Shown: positions 22,190 to 33,695 of the stretch, in pieces
Layout: each line of letters starts with the position of its first letter
How positions within the stretch are numbered: position 1 is the first letter of the stretch
Assembly (NCBI GenBank): GCA_963682025.1
Contig: OY821521.1
Span: 115,391,891 to 115,455,890, forward strand
Direction of reading: 5' to 3'
From: Cordilura impudica
Lineage: Eukaryota > Arthropoda > Insecta > Diptera > Scathophagidae
DNA length: 64,000 nucleotides
Notes under the pieces: generated by a model
Seen by the model: only the letters and a program-made list of their open reading frames with translations
What the model was told of the DNA's origin: nothing
Database searches by the model: none
Made by a program: the position numbers and the translations under genes

Positions 22190-25100
22190 CAACTTACAAA
22201 AATAGAAAATTAAGATTTCTTGTCGATACAGGAGCCGACATATCACTTTGTCGCATGCAAAAGGAATTCGAAGGCGAACCATATGAACCAGATGGAAAAT
22301 GTAAACTAACAGGAATTACCACAGGGGAAATCAGTTCTTTAGGCATGATAGATTTAGAACTAACATTGGCTGACGAAAAGTGTAATCATTCCTTTCAATT
22401 AGTAAAGTCAGATTTTCCAATAGAAACAGACGGCATAATAGGTAGCGACTTTTTAAGAAAATACCTCTGCAAAATAGATTATGAATCATTTACAATTTTT
22501 TTTTTTTTAATAGTAATACTATAACTCTGCCGATGCATACAAAAGCAATTACGTCAATACAAATAAACATACCTCCAAGAACGGAAATTATACAAGCATT
22601 AAAATTGAATTTAATTGAAGACAGCGTAATTTTTAATTGTGAATTAAAACCAGTTGTATTTTTAAGTAATTCAAGAGCTCCCAAAAGCGGCATGACACAT
22701 TTAAAAATTTTAAATACAACAAATGAAAAAATAACTTTACAGGGCATTAAACTCCAAACTGATCCACTAAAAAACTATGACGTATTAAATTACAATAACA
22801 CAAACAGAAACGAACGTTTTAAAAAAATTTTGAATGACTTGAAATTGGACCATATGCAAAAACAAAATTAAAAGAAATATTTAAAAAATATCAGAACGTT
22901 TTTTGTTTAGAAGACGAAATATTAAGCGTCAACAATTTTTGCAAGCAGAATATTACAACTTCAAACAGTACTCCTGTTTATATTAAAAACTATAGATTAC
23001 CACACTCACATACTGACATAATAAATGAACAAGTACAGAACACACCACACGGACATTTTCAATTTAAATGACTACCATTCGGACTAAAAATTTCTTCTAA
23101 TAGCTTTCAAAGAATGCTTACAATAGCATTATCCGGGCTAGAATCCGAAGCATTACTTTATGTGGATGACATAATCGTATACAGTTGTAGTTTAAATCAC
23201 CACAACGAAAATTTAATAAAAGTTCTAGACCGATTACAAAAATACAACTTGAAACTGAATCCAAAAAATGTAATTTTCTAAGACCAGAAGTAATTTACCT
23301 AGGACATTTAATAACAAAAGACGGTTAAAGACTGACCCATCAAAATATGATGTTATAAAAAATTACCCAATTCCAAAGAACGCGGACGAAGTACGACGAT
23401 TCGTAGCTTTCTGTAATTACTACAGAAAATTAATACCAAATTTTGCTGACATAGCCAAAGAACTGAATGTACTATTGAGGAAATCAATAATATTCAAATG
23501 GACGGAAAAATGCCAAATTGCTTTTGGAGAATTGGAGGAAAAATTAATTAACCCACCAGTGTTACAATATCCAAATTTTGATAAACCGTTTATTTTAACA
23601 ACGGACCATCTAATTAAGCATTAGGAGCAGTCTTATCTCAAGTTGAAATAGGACAAGATTTACCTATTTCATATGTCAGTAAATCATTACAGAAACATGA
23701 CATTAACAAACCAGTAATTGAGAAGCAGCTTTTGGCAATCCATTGGAGTATAAACTTTTTCAAACCCTACCTATACGGCAGAAAATTTATAGTTGTGACA
23801 GATCATAGACCATTGATTTCATTTTTTTCACACAAAAATCCTTCATCAAAGATGACTAGAATAAGGTTAGATTTAAGTGACTATGACTACACAATTGTGT
23901 ACAAGAAAGGAAAAATGCCGACGCACTTTCCAGGATAGAAATTAACTCAGACATATTAAAGGAAATGATACCACAAGAGAATGACGAAAAAGATAAGAAA
24001 GTATTAGTAACAACGAGGGCCATGCAAGATAAATTAAATGCAACAAATAAAAATCAGAATAATGAGGCAAATAATATATGTAGGTACCAATGATGACGAT
24101 TCAAATGAAATAAGAAGCGAAGAAGAAAAGAATATGGAAAGATGTAGTCCCCAGAGGTCTGATGAACTTCGAATATGGGAATGCACATCCATAAGCGACG
24201 TCAGAAATATAAGAAAATTAAAAATTAACAAGCTTGAAAATATAGAAGGGAAGGATGTAATAATTGAGGATAATATTGTGCACATTGGACGTGATAACAA
24301 TTCATCGAAACCAGTTTCGACCATGAAGAAATCACGTACTAGAAATGAGAATGATATGAGTATAGGATGTAACGATAATGCATCCGAACAAGATTCGATT
24401 GTGAAGAAGTTACATGCCAAAAATATACAAAATAATAATAATATGCATGCATGATTCAGCGATAACTCAGCAAAACTAGATTCGATTCTGAGGAAACTGA
24501 TATCTAAAATGAGAAAGGAAAATATAAATGAATTAGCGCTATCAAAGGAAAATAAATTATTTAAAACATATACAAAACAAGAATTAAAAGAAGCGTATGC
24601 GAAAATACGAATCGATAACAAAAGTCCTCTTAGAATATTAATATACAATGCCCCGAAAAGAATAAAAGATGACATTTTAAAATATAAACTAATTGATAAA
24701 TTCCACAATGCCACACAGGCAGGCCATTGGGAATAAGGAAAACAGTTATCAAACTGAAACAGTGATACATTTGGAAGAACATGAGTAAAATGGTAAAGAA
24801 ATTTGTGTCACATTGTGACAGTTGTATTAAAAACAAACAAAACACATAAAAGAACCACTTACACTAACGAACACACCAAACAATAGTTTTGAGATAATTT
24901 CAATTGACACTGTAGGTCCTCTTCAGATTTCAAATGATTACAGATATATTTTAACAATGCAATGTGAGTTGACTAAATTTATTGTTGCACATCCCATGCC
25001 GACAAAGGATGCAGTAACTACGGCTAGAACATTAGTCGAACAATTCATTTTGAAATATGGTCAATTTAAGGTACTTAAGTCCGACAGAGGGACAGAATTT

Positions 25101-25694
25101 ACAAACGAAATTATGCGTAACATATGTTCATTTTTGCAAATTAGACAAATATTCTCAACCCCTTTTCATCACGAGACCTTAGGAGCAATTGAAAGAAACC
25201 ATAGAGTTCTGAATGAATTTTTACTGGCAACAGCGAAGGATCATGAATGGGATAAATGGATTCCATACTTCACGTTTCCGTATAATACAGTACCACACAT
25301 TGATACAGGGTATACAACATTCGAGTTAGTTTACGGAAAATTACCATACTTTCCATCTGACAGTTTAGATAATGAAAGAAAATTTGACAATTATGAGGAT
25401 TATATAATTGAACTAAAAGGCAGACTACAGTACTCTTTAAATAAGGCTAAGAATATGTTGTCAAAGGCTAAGAAACAAAGAATTGAAAATACAAAATATA
25501 CAAATAAATTAAATTTAAAGATAGGAGACCAAGTATTACTTACGGTAGAAAATAGAAAAAAGAACCAAAGTCCATATAAGGGTTCATATAAAATTTTAAG
25601 AAGAAATAATGTAAATACTGTAATTAATTATAATGGCATTGGAAAAGAAGTACATAACAATAATTTAAAACCATACTATACAAATAAGATATAA
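22190..25694 (+). pseudogene. pol: pol of mdg1-like element: protease, deleted RT, RNase H, integrase
   Basis: Protease FLVDTGADISL is at about 22209-22241. The RT enters with SNSTPVYIKNYRLPHSH (about 22955) and then jumps at about 23040 straight to HGHFQF and LPFGLK, so the fingers and the motif A Asp are deleted. YVDDIIVY (about 23159-23182) remains. RNase H includes PVIEKQLLAIHW and VTDHRPL (about 23710-23820). Integrase has FHNATQAGHW in the zinc domain, D in SIDTVGPL, D in KSDRGTEF and E in GAIERNHR (24900-25200), and ends at 25694. Multiple stops occur. A charged spacer of unknown role lies between RNase H and integrase (24038-24500). Confidence 0.82.
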
Positions 25695-25812
25695 TTATTA
25701 TACATTAAATAAGAATTAACATTGTAAAAACAAATAAGATATAATTATTATACATTAAATAAGAATTAACATTGTTAGAAAAAAAAATATAATTATTACA
25801 CATTCAATAACC
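25683..25812 (+). repeat. Short tandem repeat before the 3' LTR
   Basis: Two nearly identical units of about 52 bp (ACAAATAAGATATAATTATT...) are followed by a shorter diverged third unit. They lie between the pol stop and the purine tract. Confidence 0.85.
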
Positions 25813-25877
25813 ATGTTTAATATAATGCCATAGAATAAGAAAAATTTTCCCCATAAATTTTCTCTAAAGGATGAGGG

Positions 25878-26371
25878 TGTAGTGTAACCATGTTGTCATA
25901 CCATAGGCACAGCGAATTATCACCAACTTCAACTGTGTAGCATGACAAATTAACAACACATGTTAAAGTTGTCATGTTACAAATGTCGAAGTGGGTTACA
26001 AGAATATTAACCGTTTGCATTAATATATGACAACATGTTACCTAAACTGACACCTATAATTTAATTTACTTTTTTTGTTATTTTTAATAAAATATTGAGT
26101 GATTTGGGAAATCACTCAATACTAAACAACTAAGTTAATTCTCATAAGTAGTATATAAGACAGAACAATTATTAAATAAAATTAGAGTATTATTAACAAC
26201 TGAATGGCACTTGTCTTTATTTGTAGTAATATTCTCAAAATCTTTTGGCAGTTCTTTTGAACACCTATTAATAGGCTGAAACCTTTTCAGCTGGATAAAT
26301 ATAATTAAGGGCTATAGGAAAAATTAACTTTTACAAACTATGAGTAAGGATACATAAAACTATATCCTTCA
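25878..26371 (+). repeat. 3' LTR of mdg1-like element
   Basis: 494 bp, the partner of 19812-20304. It is preceded by the purine tract AAAGGATGAGGG at 25866-25877. Confidence 0.88.
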
Positions 26372-27296
26372 CAGCCATTTGCTGAACTTAGAGCGTTTTC
26401 GAGTTCTATGAAGTTGATTGGGTTTTCAAGTTTACTGGCATATTTGTTAACGGTTTGGGGATTGCAGATATAATTCGCGTAAATTAGTTTATTTTGTTGA
26501 AAAATTGTAGAGAAGTAGTTGGTTTCAGATTGTTCTGACCAATGTTTTGTAAAGCAGTTTGCTATATCAGTGGGGGTTGAAAGAATAGTATCACCTGATG
26601 TTAGGTGAATTATGTTTTTTGTACAATATCCACTAGTTAATCGTTTAACATCATTCCAGATTCGTTGGGGAGAGGAGCCGGGGTTGATATTGGATGTAAA
26701 GTTTTGAAGACATACCGCTTTACTTATTTTGACTGCTCTCCTAAATATGGCATTATGTTTTTTGTAGAAAATCAAATTAGAGTCGCTTCTTACACGTTTG
26801 TAGTTAAGCCAAAGTTTTGTTATAAAGTTTTCAAGTATTTTTAGTCGTATGTTGGATTTTGAACAGCCCCAAAGTGAACTCCATGAGCTGAAGTCCCCGG
26901 TCATTAAAAAGGGGTGTTGATATTGCTAATGATCGATGTTAAGTTGTTTACTGAGATGTGTTGGTTGGGGTGGATATATGTACATGCTACAGTGAATTTT
27001 GTAGGAGTGTCTATTTAAACAGTAATAGAGGAAGTTACGTGGTCCATATATATTAATTTGTGTGGTATTGTCTTTTTAACAAGGATACTAATTTCCTGTT
27101 TAGATGTTGTGTTGCAGGCTAAGTTGTGAAAGAAGCCGTTGTATTGGCTAGGATGAATTATATTGTGATGGTTAAAATGTATATGAGTCTCTTGAATGAA
27201 TATAATGTCTGCATTGTGACCTTTTAATATTAGTGGTAGTTCGTGGAAGTTGTTAATAAAACCATTAATGTTGCACTGTAAAATTTTAAAATCCAT
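26372..27296 (-). pseudogene. I-type ORF2, 5' half: endonuclease and linker
   Basis: The start ATG at 27294-27296 begins MDFKILQCNINGFINNFHEL and continues to IIFIQETHIH, the N-terminal motifs of the AP-like endonuclease. After a gap the linker (26338-26904) carries NPGSSPQRIWNDVKRLTSG and ends ALSSANG at the insertion site. The central endonuclease motifs (GDFN, SDH) are largely absent; only the phrase GDFSSWSSLWG near 26895 recalls GDFN. Confidence 0.8.
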
Positions 27297-27779
27297 AGTG
27301 AAGAAAATCGTGTGTAAATTATTCTTCGTCAACAACCAATATATCATGTTCATTGCAAGAATCATTACGTGTGCGTGTTGTTGCTGTTTTAGGCAAAGAG
27401 ATGTTTTTGTTTTGTGTTAAGTGTCTCTAATTTCTTTTATCAGTATTTAGTGTTTTAGATGTGCTAGACAGGGATTTTGTCATTGCACCGGTTAAAATAG
27501 TATTGTGTTGATTACTGTTTGTTGTTGGTTTTTGCGTTGTTTTTTCTTTTTTAATTATAGTTTTTTTTTGGAGTAACAATGGAATTGTCACTGTTGTTTG
27601 TTGTTGTTTCTATTTCATTGTATTATTGGGAAGGTATTGTTTTCTAGCAGTGGAATTGTCACTGTTGTTTGTGTTGTTTCTTTTTCGTTGTTTTGTTGAA
27701 GAGGCATTGTTTTTGTAGTAGGTGGCGTGTTATTTATTTCTTCGATGTTATTTTTATTCTATTATTTAATTCTTCGATT

Positions 27780-28846
27780 TTATTTTTTGGGTTGCAGTGT
27801 TAATGCTAGTTGAACTGATGTTGGTTGTAGGTTTGTTGTTGTTTTTATGTTGGAAAACGATTGTCCTAACAGTTGTGTTTTTAGTTGGGGTTGGTACTTT
27901 TCTTTTGCAACTTTAAGTGAACATTTCTCTTTTGTTTTGATTTTAAGTATTTCCTTTTGCTGCTTAAATGCTTTACAGAGGCGAGATGACGAAGGGTGTT
28001 CTTCCGAACAGTTAAGACAAAATGTGTGTGTAAACTTATCTGAATTGTTGGTGGTATACAACAGTTATCGCATAAAGGATCGTTTTTGCACAATTTTTTT
28101 GTGTGGCCGAGCATTTGACATGTTTTACACCGCATGGGGTTAGGAAAGTACGGTCTGACATTAACTTTATGCCATGAAATCTCTTATTTTTCTGGGGTAG
28201 AATATCTGTCGAAACTTAAGAGTAAAACGCCAGAGGGAACTTGTTTGTTTTCGGTATTTGCCATTTGAAACTTTTAAGCCTCCACTACGCCTTGGGAGTT
28301 CAATTCTCTCACAATTTCGGATTCAGGTAGGTTATTTAGATAAGGAGCATATATTGTGCCTTTAGAATGGTTCAAGTTTGAGTGGAACTCGGATTTAATT
28401 TTGCAGATACCAGCTAGTTCTTTTGCTGCTATTATTTTATCGGCGTTTGTTTTATTTCCAATAAGTAGTAGAAGATTGCCATCTCTGAGTTCGGATACCG
28501 AAATATTTTCTGAGCAGATAAGTTTTAACGATCGATCGACAGAAAAGCAAGAATACTGCTGTAGGTTTTTGTCACCAATAGCAGAGATAACAACGTATTT
28601 GTGAACATTCTTTTGAATAACTGGAAGTTCAGGAAAAGCTTCATATAAGTTTTGATTTGGTCGTCTATTTTTTGAACGAGGGGGATTTCCGCTAATATCG
28701 AATAGCGGTTGTGTCCCAAGTTGGGCGGACTCGGCATTACCACAAGCAGTTGTTGTCAATCTGCAATCTAAGTTTCTTATTATCTTATTGGACAAAACAA
28801 CTTTAACTGGTGATTTCCAATTGTGACTGCATACTTTTAGACGCAA
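27780..28846 (-). pseudogene. I-type ORF1 (gag-like), broken
   Basis: The N-terminal part (28274-28846) has KYVVISAIGDKNLQQYSCF and LLLLIGNKTNADKIIAAKEL, an RNA-binding-like segment. The C-terminal part has CCHC knuckles CKTCQMLGHTKKLC and CLNCSEEHPSSSRLCKAF (27880-28135). Frames change near 28270 and 28135. Between 27420 and 27780 there is a low-complexity T/G-rich stretch that includes a repeated GGAATTGTCACTGTTGTTTG (about 27580 and 27651). Confidence 0.8.
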
Positions 28847-28950
28847 TGTCTTTTTAAGTTCAGCTGCTATTTAAGTGTATACAAACAAGTATTAGGCGTG
28901 TTCGTTTACATTCTACAATTGACTCTTTTCTCAAAACAGTGACAACAGTA

Positions 28951-29600
28951 ATGAAGTAAGGGGACAAATTATTACGTTATTTTATTTTTCCTACAAAAAA
29001 CCTGAAAAAAAAATGTAAAAACGTGCATAGGAATTAATATGTACATTAATTGTGTAAAAAAATTATTAACAAAAACTTACATTCAAATTAATTTATATTA
29101 AAAATGCCGCTACGTTGTACTACATTCTAGGAAGCAAATATACTTCATACAAAATTTGTACAGAATTTTAAAACGAATTAAAAAAAAATCAAAGAAAATA
29201 AAAATAAATTTTATGAATAGAATATCAACTACATTTCTCATCCTATTTAAACTATACAAAAGTAATCCAACATTTTATAACTACTATAATTTTCCTTTTG
29301 TATGCTCTTTTTTAAATCTCTTTATGTTCGTTTCTAATTGAACTTTCACCAACTTTCAGACTAGCTCTGAACCCTTTAGCGTTTATGCGAAATAGAGGAC
29401 TAAATTATTAGTCATTTTTATATAATTTGACCATTACTTACGCTGTTAGCCTGAAAGCTTATAAAAAACCATCCTTTCAAAAATAAACGAGATATAAACT
29501 TTCAAATCTTTTAATACAGCAAAGCTACAATTTGACTTATTGTCCGTACAAAAATATTTCTCCACTTTCCCAAATATTTGTTTTTCATTAATTAATTACA
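28951..29600. other. Spacer before BEL/Pao element A
   Basis: AT-rich and without a supported gene. It may include the leader or eroded 5' LTR of BEL/Pao element A, which starts coding at 29601, but no matching 3' LTR was found. Confidence 0.4.
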
Positions 29601-30720
29601 ATGGCCGAAGAATTCATCTTTGACTCGGATAACTTAATAACTTTCTGCTCTTATTTTGATGGTATTCCAATGGACGACCTCACTGACTCTTTGCTAGAAG
29701 TCAATCTACATGACCATGAGCAACGACGGGCACAACTTCAGAAATCATACAGGTTAATGTCTATCACTAAAGACGACACATTTGATGTTGCATTTAAGGA
29801 AGCTGCTCGTGCAAATCATGTTGCCTGTACACAAGCTTTCAACAAGTATAAGGTAAACAAAAAACTATTTTAGTAAGTCCCTCTCACTCAAATTTGGAAC
29901 AAGATCTAACCGTTCATGATACCTGCTATGCCGGCATCATAATTCACCTTGCGATATGGGTATATCTATAAAGGTTATGAGAAATGGCCGTCGTTCCGGA
30001 ACATGTTCACTGCTGTTTACTTAGATAATCCCAGAATACCTCCAGTTCAAAAATTATATTACCTTCGGGTAAAAGTTCAAGGTCAAGCGGGCGGTATAAT
30101 TAAGAAATACAACTATGTGTAAATAACTTCTCTCTCGCTTGGAATGCATTAAAAGAAAGATATGAAAATCAAAGGATCCTCGTAGAAAATCAAATAAATA
30201 TTCTTCTTAATCTGCCAGCTATAACTCCAGAAAGTAGTGAATCCCTCCAGAACATCCAAAATACAATCAATGACTGTCTTTCAGCGATTAAGGCCCAAGA
30301 AGTATCGATGGGTTAATGGAACCCCTTTATTGTAATTCTCTGTTCAACAAACCTTACAATGAAAACCCTTGCGTTATGGGAGCAGTCTCTAGAGTCTCAT
30401 AAGAAGTTGATTAAGTTTGAAAAAATGGATACGTTCCTCTCCCATAGATGCGAAGTAGTTGAAAGTTTAGAATCTCGTACGCAATAAAACTAATTCACGA
30501 AAACAGGTCAATTCCAAAGTAAATTGCTTTAGTACATAAAGTGTTTAACAGTTCCATTGCAAAATTTGTAATCTGACACACCTTCTTAAATGGTGTTCCA
30601 CATTTAAAGCACTTAACGCTCAGGAAAGGTATAATTTTGTCTCCAAAAATAAAATTTGTGTGAATTGTCTCTCTTACACACATCTCAGAAAAGAATCCAT
30701 CACTCGCTACTTCATTTTAC
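29601..30720 (+). pseudogene. gag: gag of BEL/Pao element A, broken
   Basis: Starts MAEEFIFDSDNLITF. Further blocks are FSLAWNALKERYENQRILVE (about 30140), LQNIQNTINDCLSAIKAQEV and LALWEQSLESHKKL, characteristic of the BEL/Pao gag domain. A knuckle region has CKICNLTHLLKWC-type spacing and then KICVNCLSYTHLRK (about 30555-30690). Stops occur in all frames between blocks. Confidence 0.78.
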
Positions 30721-30839
30721 ACAGCCGAAATTTAATTTAATGACTATTGAAAATGAGTCATTATTTCAAACTTCTTCTCAGTTAGATGTGCACTCTGGTA
30801 CAACTTCTCAAGCTCAAACTGCTTCCCATTTTACTTCAA

Positions 30840-33441
30840 GTACCAGTAAATTGCCCTACGAAAATACTCTTCTTCCCACTGCTATAGTTCAGATCAATTA
30901 TAGAGCCGATGTTTTTAAAGCTCAGGCTTTTCTCGATCAGGGTTCGGAAAGAGCTTTCACATGGAAAAAAAGTTCAGCAGCGTTTATTGCTACCAACCGA
31001 GCCCAAACATTTTCAAATTCGAGGTATGGGTGGTGAAATTGTAGGTAATTCTAATGCTGTTTGTGATTTAACTCTGCTTTCTACAAAATATAGCCACCGA
31101 ATTAAAATTAAGCCATTGTTATTCCCAGGATTACTCGACTTTTGCCTAGTTTTTCCCTATTAAAAACTGTCCCCAGTTTTCATTCTCCAGGACCAGTTGA
31201 CTCATTACTCGGAAGTAATGTCATTCCTAGTATATTCCCTGATGGTGGTCAAGAAAGTTCGCAATTCCTTATTAGCACAGTCCATCATATTTGGCTGGGT
31301 TGTTAGTGGCACAATTGAGACCAATTCAATTTTATCTTTTGCTGTTCAAGCTACTGAAGCTTCTAGCGATATCATTGAGCAACAATTACGAATCATTTGG
31401 GAAGAGGAAAATATCAATACTAACCCACCCCGGTCAGAAGACGACGAATATTGCGAATCACTTTATGAAAAATCAACTTCCCGGAACCCTGCCGGTCGTT
31501 GCGTGGTTAAATTTTCTTTTAAAAAGGGATTTCCCCAGGATATATCTCTGGGAGCTTCACGGTTCACAGCTTTTGCATATTATATTCGACAAGAGCAGTC
31601 TCTTAAAAGTAAACCAATGTTATCCCAAACCTATAACAATATTTTAAAATAATACCTTCGATTAAACCACATGGAACTCTCAACACCATGTGAGAATTTT
31701 GCACTAGATTCATACCGCGCCTTTTACTTGCCCCACCATGCAGTTTTCAAGTCAGAAATTCGGAGTACGAAGGTCAGAGTCGTGTCTAATGCATCTAAGC
31801 ATACAAATTCTGGAAACTCCCTTAATAATGTTCTCCATGTAGGCCCCACTCTTCAAACCGATTTAATGACTCTAATTTTGAAATGGCATCTATATCGCTT
31901 TGTATTTAATGGTGATATTGTAAAAATGTATCGCCAAATTCTAATTCACCCAGATGACCTCCCTTATCAGCGTATTATCTTCCGCCAAGCCTCATCGAAG
32001 ACTTTTCATTGAAAACCGTAACGTTTGTAGTAAATCCGCTCCATATTTAGCAATTAGAACGCTCATTTAATTAGCTCGTGATTCTCAAGAGATCTCTCCA
32101 CAGGCCCCATACATTCTACAAAAGGAGACCTACGTAGATGATATTCTATCAGGAGCCCATGATTTGCAATCTGCATTAGATTCCTTATCTCATGGTTATT
32201 ACAGTTCTCAAATCTGTAGGTTTTCCCCTGAAGAAAATAGCTTCTAACTGCTCTGAAGTACTAGAATCTGTGCCCAAAGAAAATCTTTTAGATTCAGATT
32301 TTTTAAAATTTAAATTCTCCGATGCCTCAGAAAATGCCTATTGTGCAGGGATTTATCTTCGAGTCCACACTGAATCTTCCATTGTCTCGAATCTCCTCGT
32401 CTCTAAAACTAAAGTGGCCCCTGTTGATCCTGTTAGTCTACCTCGATTAGAACTATGTGGTGCCGTTTTGCTGACAAAGTTAATGAAACAAGTTACAATC
32501 TCCTTGCCCTTTTTGGAATTACGATCTTTGTCTATGGTGTGATTCCCCAATAGTATTAGCATGGCTAGAAAAACCGCCCAGTACCTGGAAGACATATATG
32601 GCTAATAGAACATCGCAAATAATAAGAAACGTTGGGCACACCCCCTGGCGGCATGTACGTTCAGCAGATAATACTGCCGACTTAGGGTCTCGAGGTTGTA
32701 TTACGTTTTGAACAATTCTATGTGATGCCATGGCCCAATTTGGCTTCAAAGTTCCCCCGAAGAATGGCCAAAGTCCATAACCGAGATAAAAAAAAGAGTC
32801 CAAGTATTCCACTTAATTACTGATAACAATGAACAAGATATTTTTGAGCGCTTCCTCGATCAAAGTAGGGCTTGACTTAACTCAAAACAAGAACACCCAC
32901 CTTGTCTATTGTCCAATAATGAAAATATTCCGCCTGAAAAGCAACTAAAATGCTAATTAAAAATATAACCCCTATTAGTCACCAATAGTCTCTTAACACT
33001 AAAAACAGAATGATAGCTTTTACCCAACGAAGATATTATAGTAAACGGTACTCTTCACTAAAAACACTCAAGAAAATTAGTAAAAAGGGTTGTTTATATC
33101 CTTTAAATCCATTTCTGGATATTAATGAAATGATGAGAGATAATGACAGAATCTCGAACTATGCTCTTTATTTTCACGAACGATTATTCCCTATTTTCAG
33201 TTTTTTTTTTCAAATTATTTATTACTTTTACGCATAATTTCCTCATGCACGCTGAAATAAATTTAATTCTCCATTTTCTGTAAAATCATCTATTCTCAGA
33301 AATGCCCCCTATCATAAAGGTTATGTGTGTGTTTCGTATGTTTTTATACAAAATCCATTCATCTTGACTTATGCTCTCAATTAACAACAGCCTCGTTCCG
33401 AGAAGCTTTCACACGGTATGATGCAAGGCGTAGTCTGCCTA
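30840..33441 (+). pseudogene. pol: pol of BEL/Pao element A: protease, RT, RNase H, start of integrase
   Basis: Protease has LLPTAIVQINY followed by FLDQGSERAF (about 30865-30955). RT has HAVFKSEIRSTKVRVVSNAS, motif A VFNGDIVKMYRQI (about 31905-31945) and YVDDILSG (about 32130-32155). RNase H has [14 protein letters not shown] (about 32308), [12 protein letters not shown] and a WRHVRSADNTADLGSRG stretch (about 32655). Integrase begins with FYTKSIHLDLCSQLTTASF (about 33340-33400) and RRSLP at the insertion point. Many stops and frameshifts. Confidence 0.8.
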
Positions 33442-33695
33442 AAAAGATTATTTTTATTATTATTAATTATTAGAAATAAATCCATCCCTTCATAGGTCCG
33501 CATATGCTAGAGATTACTCATCCCTGGTACGAACCACGGGATAAGCTCTGTTGCAGCATAAGCTGTATGAACTATGGTTTTGGAATAATTTATTATTATT
33601 AGTAGTATTTAAATACTTTTAAATGACATTTCTTATTAATTAACAAATATTATCATATATTCTGATTAAAAGTTAACATTTTTACAGTTTTCTTT

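Larger units (their letters stand above)
19812..26371 (+). mobile_element. mdg1/412-like Gypsy LTR retrotransposon inside the I element
   Basis: LTRs at 19812-20304 and 25878-26371 start TGTAGTGTAAC and end TATATCCTTCA. The internal region has a primer site TGGCGATCCTGCCAG right after the 5' LTR, a small membrane-protein ORF, gag, and pol with protease, RT, RNase H and integrase, but no env. The purine tract AAAGGATGAGGG precedes the 3' LTR. Flanking bases (TGCCC and CAGCC) do not form a clean duplication. The coding sense of the I element resumes on both sides. Confidence 0.88.
17465..28950 (-). mobile_element. I-type non-LTR retrotransposon split by an LTR element
   Basis: Reading on the minus strand: ORF1 with CCHC knuckles (27780-28846), endonuclease (27010-27296), linker (26372-26904), then after a 6.56-kb insertion the RT, RNase H and C-terminal zinc-like region (17574-19811). 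The presence of RNase H after RT and the module order fit the I clade. A TAA/AAT-rich tail lies near 17465-17505. The coding sense continues across the insertion at 19812-26371 (..ALSSANG then GKTPGL..), so the two halves are one element. Confidence 0.85.

Noticed and set aside
24034..24714. 226-codon minus-strand frame
   Set aside because: Antisense to the charged spacer and integrase start of the mdg1-like pol; hydrophobic composition is a strand artefact.
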